Assembly (NCBI RefSeq): GCF_900177345.1
Contig: NZ_FWZT01000007.1
Location: 186,001 to 250,000, forward strand
Reading direction: 5' to 3'
Source: Pseudobacteriovorax antillogorgiicola
Lineage (GTDB): Bacteria > Bdellovibrionota_B > Oligoflexia > Oligoflexales > Oligoflexaceae
Length of the DNA: 64,000 nt
The first letter of the stretch is position 1. Each line of letters opens with the position of its first letter. Made by a program: the position numbers and the translations under genes. Positions 35,585-43,754 of this stretch are shown here, piece by piece. The notes beneath the pieces were generated by a model. The model saw only the letters and a program-made list of their open reading frames with translations. It searched no databases and was not told the DNA's origin.

Positions 35585-38272
35585 ATGAAACGACTTTTGC
35601 TACTCAGTTTGGTCGGCCTCACAGCTTGTGTCGCTGAACAGCCCGCTTCTACAAAAAAATCCTTAAGCTATCAGGAGCCACCACAGGCTCCCTCAGGAAG
35701 GCTGAGCGCCAAGACCCTTGAAAATCTGACCTCCCCGGAGATCCTTATCCAGAACGCAAGGATCATGACGGCTACTGACCAGGGAACGACCAAAGGCGAC
35801 ATACTCCTCAGAGATGGCAAAATCATGAAGGTTGGCGATCGGCTGAAAGTCTCAGCGTCGACTCAGACGATTGACGCTGAAGGAAAGTATGTGACTCCTG
35901 GTATCATTGACACTCACTCCCATATTGGCGTCTATCCCATGCCTGGGGTGAAAGCCCATTCTGACGGGAACGAAGCGATTCGAGCCCAGACAGCGGATGT
36001 ATGGGCCGAGCATAGCTTTTGGCCGCAGGACCCTGGTCTTTGGCGGGCTTTGGTTAGCGGTGTTACCACGATTCAAGTGCTCCCTGGATCAGCCAATTTG
36101 ATAGGTGGTCGAGGTGTCACATTGCATACCGTTCCTGAAACGGCAGTTGAGGCGATGAAGTTCCCTGGGGCGCCTCAAGGTTTGAAAATGGCCTGCGGTG
36201 AAAATCCGAAACGAGTTTATAGCGACAAAGGAGGGCCGGCGACCCGAATGGGAAACTACGCTGGCTATCGTAAATACTTCCAAGAGGCTTTCGAGTATGG
36301 GGAAGCATGGCGTCGCTATGAGCGAGACTTAGCTCATTGGCGAGATGAAGATAAGAAGGAAGATCCGCCCACAGCACCAAAGAGAAATCATGCCTACGAT
36401 ACATTGGTTGCAGCAATGAAGGGCGAGGTCATGGTTCATATTCATTGCTATCGGGCCGACGAAATGAGTTTGATGCTTGATCTTGCACGGGACTTCAAGT
36501 TTAAGGTCCGCTCTTTCCATCACGCCCTTGAGGGATATAAGATCGCTTCTCGTCTGGCTGCTGAAGGCGTATCCATATCTACTTGGGCTGACTGGTGGGG
36601 CTTTAAGATGGAGGCCTTTGACGGTATTCCTTACAATGCTGCCATGAGTCATGCTAAGGGCGTGAAGTCAATTATTCACTCTGACTCCGCTGAAGATATT
36701 CGCTTTTTGAATTTGGAAGCTGCCAAGGCTCTTACCGCTGGGCGAAGCCTTGGCCTTGAAATGAATGATGATGACGCCATCAAGTGGATCACTCAATATC
36801 CCGCCTGGGCTCTAGGTATCGATCAGTATGTCGGCACCATTGAGGAAGGCAAGATCGCCGATCTTGTTCTTTGGGATGACCATCCTTTTTCAGCATATGC
36901 GAAAACGGAGAAGGTTTTCGTTAAAGGCCAGATAGTGTTTGATCGGATCACTGAAAAAGCTCCACAGAGTGATTTCGAGACGGGTATTCGCAATTATGGA
37001 TTGGCTGATCGAGGCTCGCAAGACGAAGCTAAGGTAGGTCCAGGTATTCCTACGATTGAAGCAAGCCCAAGCTTGAATCCAGCAACTCTTCCCCAGAACA
37101 GCTTTGTCCTTGTAGGAGCTACTGTTTTTGACGGGGAGCAGCTCCGCGAGGATAGCAGTGTATGGGTTGAAAATGGTCGCATTAAGAGCGTAGGTGCAAG
37201 TGTTGAGGCTGGTTTGCAAGTCCCTAGGATCAAAGCTGTTGGAAAGATAGTGACTCCTGGTTTGATCGAAGTGCAAAGTCAGCTTGGTACTGTTTTGGTT
37301 GAGATGGAAAGCCAAGCCAAGGATCACACAGCCCATGCGGATATGAGTCCAGGGTTTCACGTGATAGATGGCTTCGACCCATATTCCATACGCATACCGA
37401 TCGCCCGCGAGCACGGGATTAGCTCTGCAATCGTAAAGCCTGTTGGTGGTATGATTTCGGGGCAGGGGTTCTCAGTTGACCTACGAAGCTCAATGGCCAG
37501 TATTGAAGACTCCCAGTCCTATCTATTTGCTCAAATAAATCATCGCAATGGCAATCGGGGAACGTTTTGGTTAAAGATCCGGGAGGCATTTGAAGATGCC
37601 GAGCTTTATAGTCAGCAAATGAGCTTTCTAAAAATGCGCCCTATGTCGACTCATCTAAGCCTATCTCCCATTCACCTTGAGGCTTTAGTGAGAGTGATGA
37701 AAGCCGAAATGCCTCTTGTTCTAGAGGCTCATCGCTTGAGTGATATTCTAGGAGCCCTTCGCTTTCGTAAAGAGATGCATGATAAGGGCTACAAGATCGA
37801 GTTGATCCTTGCTGGAGCAGAGGAATCTTGGCTGGCAAGCAAACAGCTGGCAGCGGCTCAGGTACCCGTAATTATAACGCCTACGCAGCAGATGCCTCGG
37901 ACACTCAATCAACTGCGGGTCCGAGATGACTTAGCAACCTTGTTGCAAGAGGCAGGGGTTCCGTTTGTGATTAGTACCAACGATATGAATGTTCGTCGCC
38001 TTCGCCAGCAGGCGGGGCGTGCTGTAGCCTATGGCTTACCTTATGAGAATGCACTAAAGTCGATCACAGCAGACGCTGCTAGGTATTTCAAGCTTGATGA
38101 TCGTGGATCGCTTTCGGTAGGGCTTCGTGCGGATCTTGTAGTTTGGAGCGGTGATCCACTAGAGCCTCAAAGCTATGTGGAAGCCCTTTGGATCGCAGGT
38201 CAGCTTCAGCAGCCGGGCCATCGTCAGCGACAGCTGGCTCGTTCTTATTTGGATGCTCCAGTATCTCACTAG
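35585..38272 (+). CDS. Tandem amidohydrolase-domain lipoprotein
   Basis: The signal peptide ends in LVGLTAC, so the protein is a lipoprotein (Cys16). Two amidohydrolase (TIM-barrel metal-dependent hydrolase) domains follow. In the first (about 50-460) the metal-binding HxH is intact in IDTHSHIG, with HIHCYRADEM, FHHAL and SIIHSDSAED later. In the second (about 500-880) the corresponding segment reads TPGLIEVQSQLGT, without the His pair, while ADAARYFKLDDRGSL and the RADLVVWSGDP end are kept. The first domain is therefore likely catalytic, the second a degraded partner. Substrate unknown; family members hydrolyse imidazolonepropionate-like or dipeptide substrates. Confidence 0.85.
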   Translation: MKRLLLLSLVGLTACVAEQPASTKKSLSYQEPPQAPSGRLSAKTLENLTSPEILIQNARIMTATDQGTTKGDILLRDGKIMKVGDRLKVSASTQTIDAEGKYVTPGIIDTHSHIGVYPMPGVKAHSDGNEAIRAQTADVWAEHSFWPQDPGLWRALVSGVTTIQVLPGSANLIGGRGVTLHTVPETAVEAMKFPGAPQGLKMACGENPKRVYSDKGGPATRMGNYAGYRKYFQEAFEYGEAWRRYERDLAHWRDEDKKEDPPTAPKRNHAYDTLVAAMKGEVMVHIHCYRADEMSLMLDLARDFKFKVRSFHHALEGYKIASRLAAEGVSISTWADWWGFKMEAFDGIPYNAAMSHAKGVKSIIHSDSAEDIRFLNLEAAKALTAGRSLGLEMNDDDAIKWITQYPAWALGIDQYVGTIEEGKIADLVLWDDHPFSAYAKTEKVFVKGQIVFDRITEKAPQSDFETGIRNYGLADRGSQDEAKVGPGIPTIEASPSLNPATLPQNSFVLVGATVFDGEQLREDSSVWVENGRIKSVGASVEAGLQVPRIKAVGKIVTPGLIEVQSQLGTVLVEMESQAKDHTAHADMSPGFHVIDGFDPYSIRIPIAREHGISSAIVKPVGGMISGQGFSVDLRSSMASIEDSQSYLFAQINHRNGNRGTFWLKIREAFEDAELYSQQMSFLKMRPMSTHLSLSPIHLEALVRVMKAEMPLVLEAHRLSDILGALRFRKEMHDKGYKIELILAGAEESWLASKQLAAAQVPVIITPTQQMPRTLNQLRVRDDLATLLQEAGVPFVISTNDMNVRRLRQQAGRAVAYGLPYENALKSITADAARYFKLDDRGSLSVGLRADLVVWSGDPLEPQSYVEALWIAGQLQQPGHRQRQLARSYLDAPVSH

Positions 38273-38347
38273 GCCTTCCATACGACGGAGTTCTTAGATC
38301 TTGAGTCATGTCCTCTTTTTCCCTAAGATCGGGAAAAGGAGGATATC

Positions 38348-39295
38348 ATGCCAACGATCTCACAAATTCAGTATATTCTTGCCGTTGATCGCTACCGGCA
38401 TTTCGGAAATGCTGCAAAAGCTTGTCATATAGCGCAGCCGAGCCTGAGTATGCAAATCCAAAAAGTCGAAGAAGAACTGGGGTTTCTCATATTTGACCGC
38501 AATAAGAAGCCTGTTCTAGCAACCAAAAAAGGTGAGCGTTTTATAGCGCAGGCCAAGCATGTGATTCGTGAGCACGAGAAGCTTATAAAGATGAGTCGGG
38601 AAGATTCGGATTCGATTTCAGGTGATTTTCGCCTAGGAATCATCCCTACGATCATGCCGTATTTGCTACCTAAGTTCATCGGCCTATTCTCAGAGCGATT
38701 TCCGGGTGTGACCCTAAGAGTCGATGAACTGAAGACCCAAGATATCATTTCAGAACTTCGTAAAGATACCCTTGATGCAGGGATTCTGGCAACACCACTT
38801 CAGGAAAAGGGGATCAGAGAGCGCCCTCTATTCTACGAGCCGTTTTTTCTATATGCCCATGAAGGTCATCACTTGCTTGGCCAGGAAAAAGTCTCCCCTG
38901 AAGGTTTTTCAAGCGAAGATATCTGGCTTCTAGAGGATGGTCATTGCTTTAAGAATCAGGTGAGTAACTTTTGTTCATTGGAGGAAAAAGCTGGAGTCTA
39001 TTCTAATATTATCTTTGAGGGAGGGAACCTCGAAACTCTTCGCTATCTCGTCAAAGAGAGTAAGGGCTACACACTCGTTCCGTATCTTTTTGCCGAAAAC
39101 CTTCCTCAGGAAGAAAAAACAAGTATGGTGAGGCCTTTTTGTGAGCCGATACCCAGCCGCGAAGTCAGCATTGTTTTCTCACGAGACCAGTGGAAAACCG
39201 ATATAGTCGGAGCTTTGCAAGAAGTTATACAAGAAGCCCTACCAAGTGGTTTAAACAATGAGCGAACTGCTCAACAAAAAGTGATTCCCGTTTGA
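38348..39295 (+). CDS. oxyR: OxyR-type LysR transcriptional regulator
   Basis: The 315-residue LysR protein has a winged-helix N-terminus (SQIQYILAVDRYRHFGNAAK, AQPSLSMQIQKVEEELG) and an effector domain. The two redox Cys of OxyR are conserved as Cys200 and Cys209 in LEDGHCFKNQVSNFCS, with the C-X8-C spacing of E. coli Cys199/Cys208, so it should sense peroxide by disulfide formation and activate defence genes. No catalase or ahpCF gene is adjacent. GGAGGATATC lies before the ATG. Confidence 0.9.
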   Translation: MPTISQIQYILAVDRYRHFGNAAKACHIAQPSLSMQIQKVEEELGFLIFDRNKKPVLATKKGERFIAQAKHVIREHEKLIKMSREDSDSISGDFRLGIIPTIMPYLLPKFIGLFSERFPGVTLRVDELKTQDIISELRKDTLDAGILATPLQEKGIRERPLFYEPFFLYAHEGHHLLGQEKVSPEGFSSEDIWLLEDGHCFKNQVSNFCSLEEKAGVYSNIIFEGGNLETLRYLVKESKGYTLVPYLFAENLPQEEKTSMVRPFCEPIPSREVSIVFSRDQWKTDIVGALQEVIQEALPSGLNNERTAQQKVIPV

Positions 39296-39388
39296 TTAAC
39301 TTAACAGGTAGCAAGGCCTTGGCATTCATTTGTCGAGACCTTGCCGAAAACGTACTTAATGGACTTTTAGATCAAGGCGGCGAAAATT

Positions 39389-41134
39389 CTATAGCAAGCC
39401 TTGCCTGATAGCATAGTCATTGGCCATGAGGTAGCGCTTGCCGTCAATAGGGTTATCAAACATAAAGTAAATCCAGCCATCCGATCGGAAGTGAGGGAAT
39501 ATCAAGCGCTGGAATGCTTTTGGAGTGTTTAGAGCAACGCTCTGTTCGTTGAGAAGATCTACCAAGTATAATCGAGATGATCGTTCTTCGAGAAGTTCCA
39601 GAAACTTTGGGTCAGTTTCACTCCCAAATCCTAGTTCCTGCCATTGCTGGGGTTGAATATAGTCATAAGTTACAAAGAACCGTTCATCGAAAGAAAATTT
39701 GCCCTTCTGGCCAGGGGTGCAAAACATACCTTGCTCGCTTAATGTGTAGCTGAAACCGCTTTCATCTTGGCTTCTTTTTGATCGGTAGAGCCGATATCCA
39801 ATATGCCGTGACTTACCCTCTTGTGAAGCAACAACGCGGCTGACAAGCACCTGATTCGACGGGGAGACATTCCAATCGATCTCCCAAGGAGTTTGAATCT
39901 CGCTGGGGGTTTGTTTCTGCCAGTTCTGACCATCAAAGATATAGGGGTGAAGCGCTACCTTGGTTTGAGGGCTATAGTTTGGGGTGAATGGTCCATCCCG
40001 AGGGCCGTAGTAATTCCCTGAATCGCTAGTAAAGGTTCCTGTCACCGCAAGATAGTTTTCAGAGTCTAGGCTACTACCTACGGCCTGATAAAGAGGGGTC
40101 TCGACGGCGTCACCAAAGCTGCACTGCTCTTCTGTGAAGGAAATTTTTTCGGTGCTGAGGTCTTCAATCAATGACTGTTGGCAAATTCCCGTGCTTTGAC
40201 CTTGGAATATAAACGCGCTGTTGTCTGGGAAAAATCCAGGATCGTAGTAAGCATCGATCTCAATCAAACGATCATTTCCTGGGCTTGTGAATTTACTACG
40301 CAGATCTACGATCATACTTGGATTGCCACCATAGGCTACAAAGCGACCATCGGCGGAGGATCGAATCCAAAAGTCGGTCGATTCTGGAAATTGATGAAGG
40401 ACATAAGTGGTTCCTTTGAGGTCCATTTCAATTCCTAAGTCTTGCGGGGTAGGGAATATGTTTTGACCGTTCCGTTGCTGTTTGAAACAGTCGATGGAGT
40501 TGCTACTATTACAAGCAAACATAGGAATCCCATTTTCCATGTTTCTAGCACCCCAACCCAAAAAGGCCATGCGATTGATGTGAGTCTTTAGTTCTGCCGA
40601 AACTTGATTTTCGCACTGAGTTGGACCATTGTAGGGATTGATAAGTTCATCGAGATGAGGCATGCCGTAGCTTGCCCAGGCAATGATTTTGTTTAGAATT
40701 TCCTGTTCCGTAGGAGTCGCTCCAAGAGGCATCGAGCTACGTTGCCTAAGGCTATCGTATCGCTCTAAACCATCGTTAGGATAGGCGTCAAGAAATAGGT
40801 TCTTGATCTCATCCGTGTGAATCGCTAATGAGTAAAGCGCTAAGTCGCTTGTCGCAAGATTTTCATCTCCGTTCCCTAAACATGAAATTCTTTCTATTGG
40901 GGTACGATCGACTTGAGGATTGAGACAATCATAGTAGATGTCTGCTGTGCGGTAAGACCAGCGAAGCAGAGTTTCCCGATCCTGCATATTATGGCAGTTA
41001 GAACAGGCAGGAGAAATACCATCTGCTTCTGTGATTCCTAGATAGGAAGCTACTTCTTTGGCGTCATCGAACGAATCCCCCATAGCTACCTGGCCCCAGT
41101 AGAGGCTCATGATGGGTAAAACAAAACGTAACAT
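39389..41134 (-). CDS. Secreted c-haem protein with beta-rich body
   Basis: A signal peptide (first about 19 residues) is followed by ACSNCHNM, a CxxCH haem motif at residues 44-48. A Cys/Trp-rich helical region runs to about residue 200. The remainder is beta-strand rich and reads like a propeller (repeated WIRSSADGRFVAYGGNP-like and YNFSDD-like elements), similar in style to TolB/WD-like beta-propeller proteins. It would be periplasmic or exported, with one covalently bound haem. It is the downstream gene of a pair with 41213-42487 (78 bp apart). Exact family not recognised. Confidence 0.65.
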   Translation of the reverse strand: MLRFVLPIMSLYWGQVAMGDSFDDAKEVASYLGITEADGISPACSNCHNMQDRETLLRWSYRTADIYYDCLNPQVDRTPIERISCLGNGDENLATSDLALYSLAIHTDEIKNLFLDAYPNDGLERYDSLRQRSSMPLGATPTEQEILNKIIAWASYGMPHLDELINPYNGPTQCENQVSAELKTHINRMAFLGWGARNMENGIPMFACNSSNSIDCFKQQRNGQNIFPTPQDLGIEMDLKGTTYVLHQFPESTDFWIRSSADGRFVAYGGNPSMIVDLRSKFTSPGNDRLIEIDAYYDPGFFPDNSAFIFQGQSTGICQQSLIEDLSTEKISFTEEQCSFGDAVETPLYQAVGSSLDSENYLAVTGTFTSDSGNYYGPRDGPFTPNYSPQTKVALHPYIFDGQNWQKQTPSEIQTPWEIDWNVSPSNQVLVSRVVASQEGKSRHIGYRLYRSKRSQDESGFSYTLSEQGMFCTPGQKGKFSFDERFFVTYDYIQPQQWQELGFGSETDPKFLELLEERSSRLYLVDLLNEQSVALNTPKAFQRLIFPHFRSDGWIYFMFDNPIDGKRYLMANDYAIRQGLL

Positions 41135-41190
41135 GTGAATCTCCTATAGTGTTAATAACAATAAATTACGTTGTCACAGTCAATCGTTCA

Positions 41191-42620
41191 TGACGAATCA
41201 ACTGCTGGTGCCTTAGTAGGTAGGGTAGGTTTGAAAGTATGAGACGACTTGTTGCATCTGCCTTTGGATGTTATTCGCGCCAAAAAAAAGAGACCAGGTG
41301 TAGTCAGATTGAAAGCTGGTACGATATTGAGATATCAATTGTGTCGGGTCGTTATTGAGAATTTCTGTAATATCTTGGGATCTTGAAATTTCGCCAGCGT
41401 ACTGGTGGCAACCCAAGCAGTTAGTCTTTTGATTATTTTTGCCATGCTCGATATATGGGTTGCTGCACCATGTTTGGGTGTGATCAAGTGTTGAAAAAGC
41501 ATTGTAGAAGCCTAGCAGAGATGCATCCGAGAAGTTGTGTCGTAGGTCTTGTTGGTTGTAGGACGCAACAGAACACATCTGATAATGATAGGACGAAAGG
41601 CTCGCTGGTCTATCTTGTCCCAAAGGTGATTGTAAAGGGTCCCACCACAGGCTCGACCATAGCCAGTGCTCGTGGGTTTTAGCACTTAAGTGGATTCCAG
41701 TTAAATAAAAAGTCGAATGGGAAAGGTTGGTCATCTTAATAAGACCTTCAGGTGCAAATGTCGAAGGGTGACCCTGCCAGGACTTATTCGGCATTAGAAT
41801 ATCAGGCAAAGAATTCTGGTCAACGACATAGTGCATTAAGGGAAAGCCTGGACCTTGCCGCTGCCATGCAGTTTTTATGATAGCGGTCCCTTGCGGGAAG
41901 GGAGGCAGGCATGGCTCAGCAGCACCTTGAGGACAATCGATGATCAATCGGTAGTTCTTTAGAATGTGCTGGAGGTAATGACTGTTAAAGAGAACTCTTT
42001 CAATACCTGGCAAGCTGATGAACTGGTCCGGTGTTTGAAACTCCTCCAACCACTGTTTGAATCGAGCCTCTGTCCAATGTGCTTGTTCCCAAATTGCTTG
42101 GTTGTGCCACTGCTCAGCTCTGAAAATTTCGTCTTCTGTGAAAGTTTGGTGACTACTGCGTTCTGATGAAGGAATCTTGCTATATAGATGTCTGAAAATT
42201 CTTTTGATATCGTCGGTGGCATACCAGCTTTGAAAGAGGTAGATGGAGCCAGACTCTCCGATCTTAATCTTTGAGAGTAAATCCTCCCACAACACCCATG
42301 AAATGTCTCTTTGAAATTTATGATTCATCGTAAGGGCGTCAGAAGATATTGACTCAAGGTCTAGGGAATAAAAGTCTCGTGGACTTTTAATGAGATGTCT
42401 GGCGGCGATTGTCGTTTTAAGCTCTGAATGAGATTGGCTTCCACATTGGGCCATCATGAGACACAGGAACATAAGAATAGATTTCAATGCTAGCCTCCTT
42501 CTTACTAGTCTTCAGAATATCAACATGGTTCATGAAGGGAGCGGGCAAAAAGTGCATGACGAATCCTTGACCTTCTGGCCAGTCCTGATTTGTTCGGTTC
42601 GCAGGTGAGCTTGACGAATC
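41191..42620. repeat. Three copies of TGACGAATC flanking the haem gene
   Basis: TGACGAATC is found at 41191-41199, 42557-42565 and 42612-42620, all on the plus strand, in the intergenic regions on both sides of the 41213-42487 gene. The last two copies are 55 bases apart. A nine-base word recurring three times may be a regulator site or chance. Confidence 0.25.
41213..42487 (-). CDS. Haem-binding lipoprotein, function unknown
   Basis: The leader MKSILMFLCLMMAQ then Cys gives a lipoprotein signal (Cys15). A single CxxCH (NCLGCHQYAG) lies near residue 356, so one c-type haem is expected in the C-terminal part. Trp-rich segments (WEDLLSKI, WHNQAIWEQAHW) occupy the middle. It is directly upstream of the haem/propeller gene 39389-41134 and probably co-transcribed. 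No family recognised. Confidence 0.62.
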   Translation of the reverse strand: MKSILMFLCLMMAQCGSQSHSELKTTIAARHLIKSPRDFYSLDLESISSDALTMNHKFQRDISWVLWEDLLSKIKIGESGSIYLFQSWYATDDIKRIFRHLYSKIPSSERSSHQTFTEDEIFRAEQWHNQAIWEQAHWTEARFKQWLEEFQTPDQFISLPGIERVLFNSHYLQHILKNYRLIIDCPQGAAEPCLPPFPQGTAIIKTAWQRQGPGFPLMHYVVDQNSLPDILMPNKSWQGHPSTFAPEGLIKMTNLSHSTFYLTGIHLSAKTHEHWLWSSLWWDPLQSPLGQDRPASLSSYHYQMCSVASYNQQDLRHNFSDASLLGFYNAFSTLDHTQTWCSNPYIEHGKNNQKTNCLGCHQYAGEISRSQDITEILNNDPTQLISQYRTSFQSDYTWSLFFGANNIQRQMQQVVSYFQTYPTY

Positions 42621-42709
42621 CCTATCTGCTATGAGTCCAATCTTACTTCGTTGTAATGAGCTTAGCTCTGCTCAGTTTTCGTCCGATCAAGTTGCCGTGG
42701 AGGCTGGTT

Positions 42710-43168
42710 ATGGAAGAAATTAAGTTAAAGATCGATGCGCTTGCAGATGCTAAGCGACAGATAGAGCAAACATTACCGATCCTTCAGGCGCTTCGGTCCG
42801 ACCATAGCAAGATTGAGCAGATGATCGAGATCGGCGATCACTTCAATGGGCTGATTGGTACGTTCAGTTTTGGTTCGGGAACGGATATTTTCGATGAGCT
42901 AGTCGATGTTGCAAGGATGATAGATAACGTTTGCCAGATCTATCGCAAAGATGAGCTGGGTGATATCCAACTTGAACACCTTGAATTTATCATAGGAGCT
43001 GTAAGCTACTCGCAAATTCTTTTAGATGTATATGTTCGCGAAGGCAAGATCGAAAGCCTCGGCTCTAAGAAGACTGATTTAATTAATGACTATAATAGGT
43101 TAACAGATGTGGAGGAACGAGAGATCCTCGATCAGTCTGACATTGATGACCTATTGAGTGATCTGTAA
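42710..43168 (+). CDS. Helical protein with CheZ-like CheY-binding tail
   Basis: The start at 42710 follows GGAGG and is preferred over the open frame from 42656. The 152-residue protein is strongly helical with no Cys-rich or membrane part. Its last residues, ILDQSDIDDLLSDL, closely resemble the C-terminal CheY-binding peptide of CheZ (SQDQVDDLLDSLGF in E. coli) and the N-terminal FliM peptide. The CheZ catalytic Asp/Gln helix is not visible, so it may bind a CheY-like protein without being a phosphatase. Its stop codon abuts that of a CheY-like regulator. It may act in motility control; this is inference. Confidence 0.6.
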   Translation: MEEIKLKIDALADAKRQIEQTLPILQALRSDHSKIEQMIEIGDHFNGLIGTFSFGSGTDIFDELVDVARMIDNVCQIYRKDELGDIQLEHLEFIIGAVSYSQILLDVYVREGKIESLGSKKTDLINDYNRLTDVEEREILDQSDIDDLLSDL

Positions 43169-43507
43169 TTAGAGGCAGGTTTTCAGCGCTTTCAGCAGTT
43201 CATCGTAATCAACTGGCTTCCGAATAAAGTCAGTGGCTCCCCTACTCTTGCTTTCCCATTCCAATGAATCCCCAGAAATTGCAATCACATGCTGGCAACC
43301 TAATTCTCGTGCTGCTGCCATCACTTCATAGCCCGAAACACTAGGCATGTTTATATCACAGATCACCACATCGTAGGGATGATCACGCAAGTACTCCATA
43401 GCACGTGCGCCGGAGACCATGGGACTTAATTCGATACTTGTTTCAGAAAGTAAGTCTTGGATCGATTCAATGAGATCAGGATCATCATCCACCAACAGGA
43501 CGTTCAT
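43169..43507 (-). CDS. Single-domain CheY-like response regulator
   Basis: A 112-residue receiver domain alone: acidic pair in LLVDDDPD, phosphorylatable Asp in VVICDINMPSVSG, Ser in VIAISGDS and Lys in FIRKPVDYDEL. No output domain, so it acts through protein contacts as CheY does. It is convergent with the CheZ-tail protein, stop codons adjacent. The two are not in one transcript, but location and motif suggest they may interact. Confidence 0.88.
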   Translation of the reverse strand: MNVLLVDDDPDLIESIQDLLSETSIELSPMVSGARAMEYLRDHPYDVVICDINMPSVSGYEVMAAARELGCQHVIAISGDSLEWESKSRGATDFIRKPVDYDELLKALKTCL

Positions 43508-43724
43508 GCATACAACCTTTGCGTGTTCAATCTTGCTACTAACTCAGCTATCGTCGGCAGTGTCTGTTTCTTTAAGGAAAAGGTTTTAGTTACTTACAAT
43601 GTTTGGCTCACAGATTAACTAGTTAAAATACCTAGAGAAATACTCGGGATGGAAAACTGCGGAATCGGTAGGAGATTAATTTATCATCGTGTTGAATTTG
43701 CAGAAGGTATATTATGAACGAGCA

Positions 43725-43742
43725 GGGGAGCCATAGCTCCCC
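43725..43742. repeat. Hairpin at the 3' end of the Hint gene
   Basis: GGGGAGC and GCTCCCC pair around CATA, 13 bases past the stop of the minus-strand Hint gene. The A-run on its plus side would be a T-run before, not after, the hairpin on the transcribed strand, so it is a 3' stabilising hairpin at best, not an intrinsic terminator. Confidence 0.45.
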
Positions 43743-43754
43743 AAAAAGTAGGAA

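Noticed and set aside
43725-43742. Hairpin at the 3' end of the Hint gene as an intrinsic terminator
   Set aside because: On the transcribed strand the T-run comes before the hairpin and not after it.
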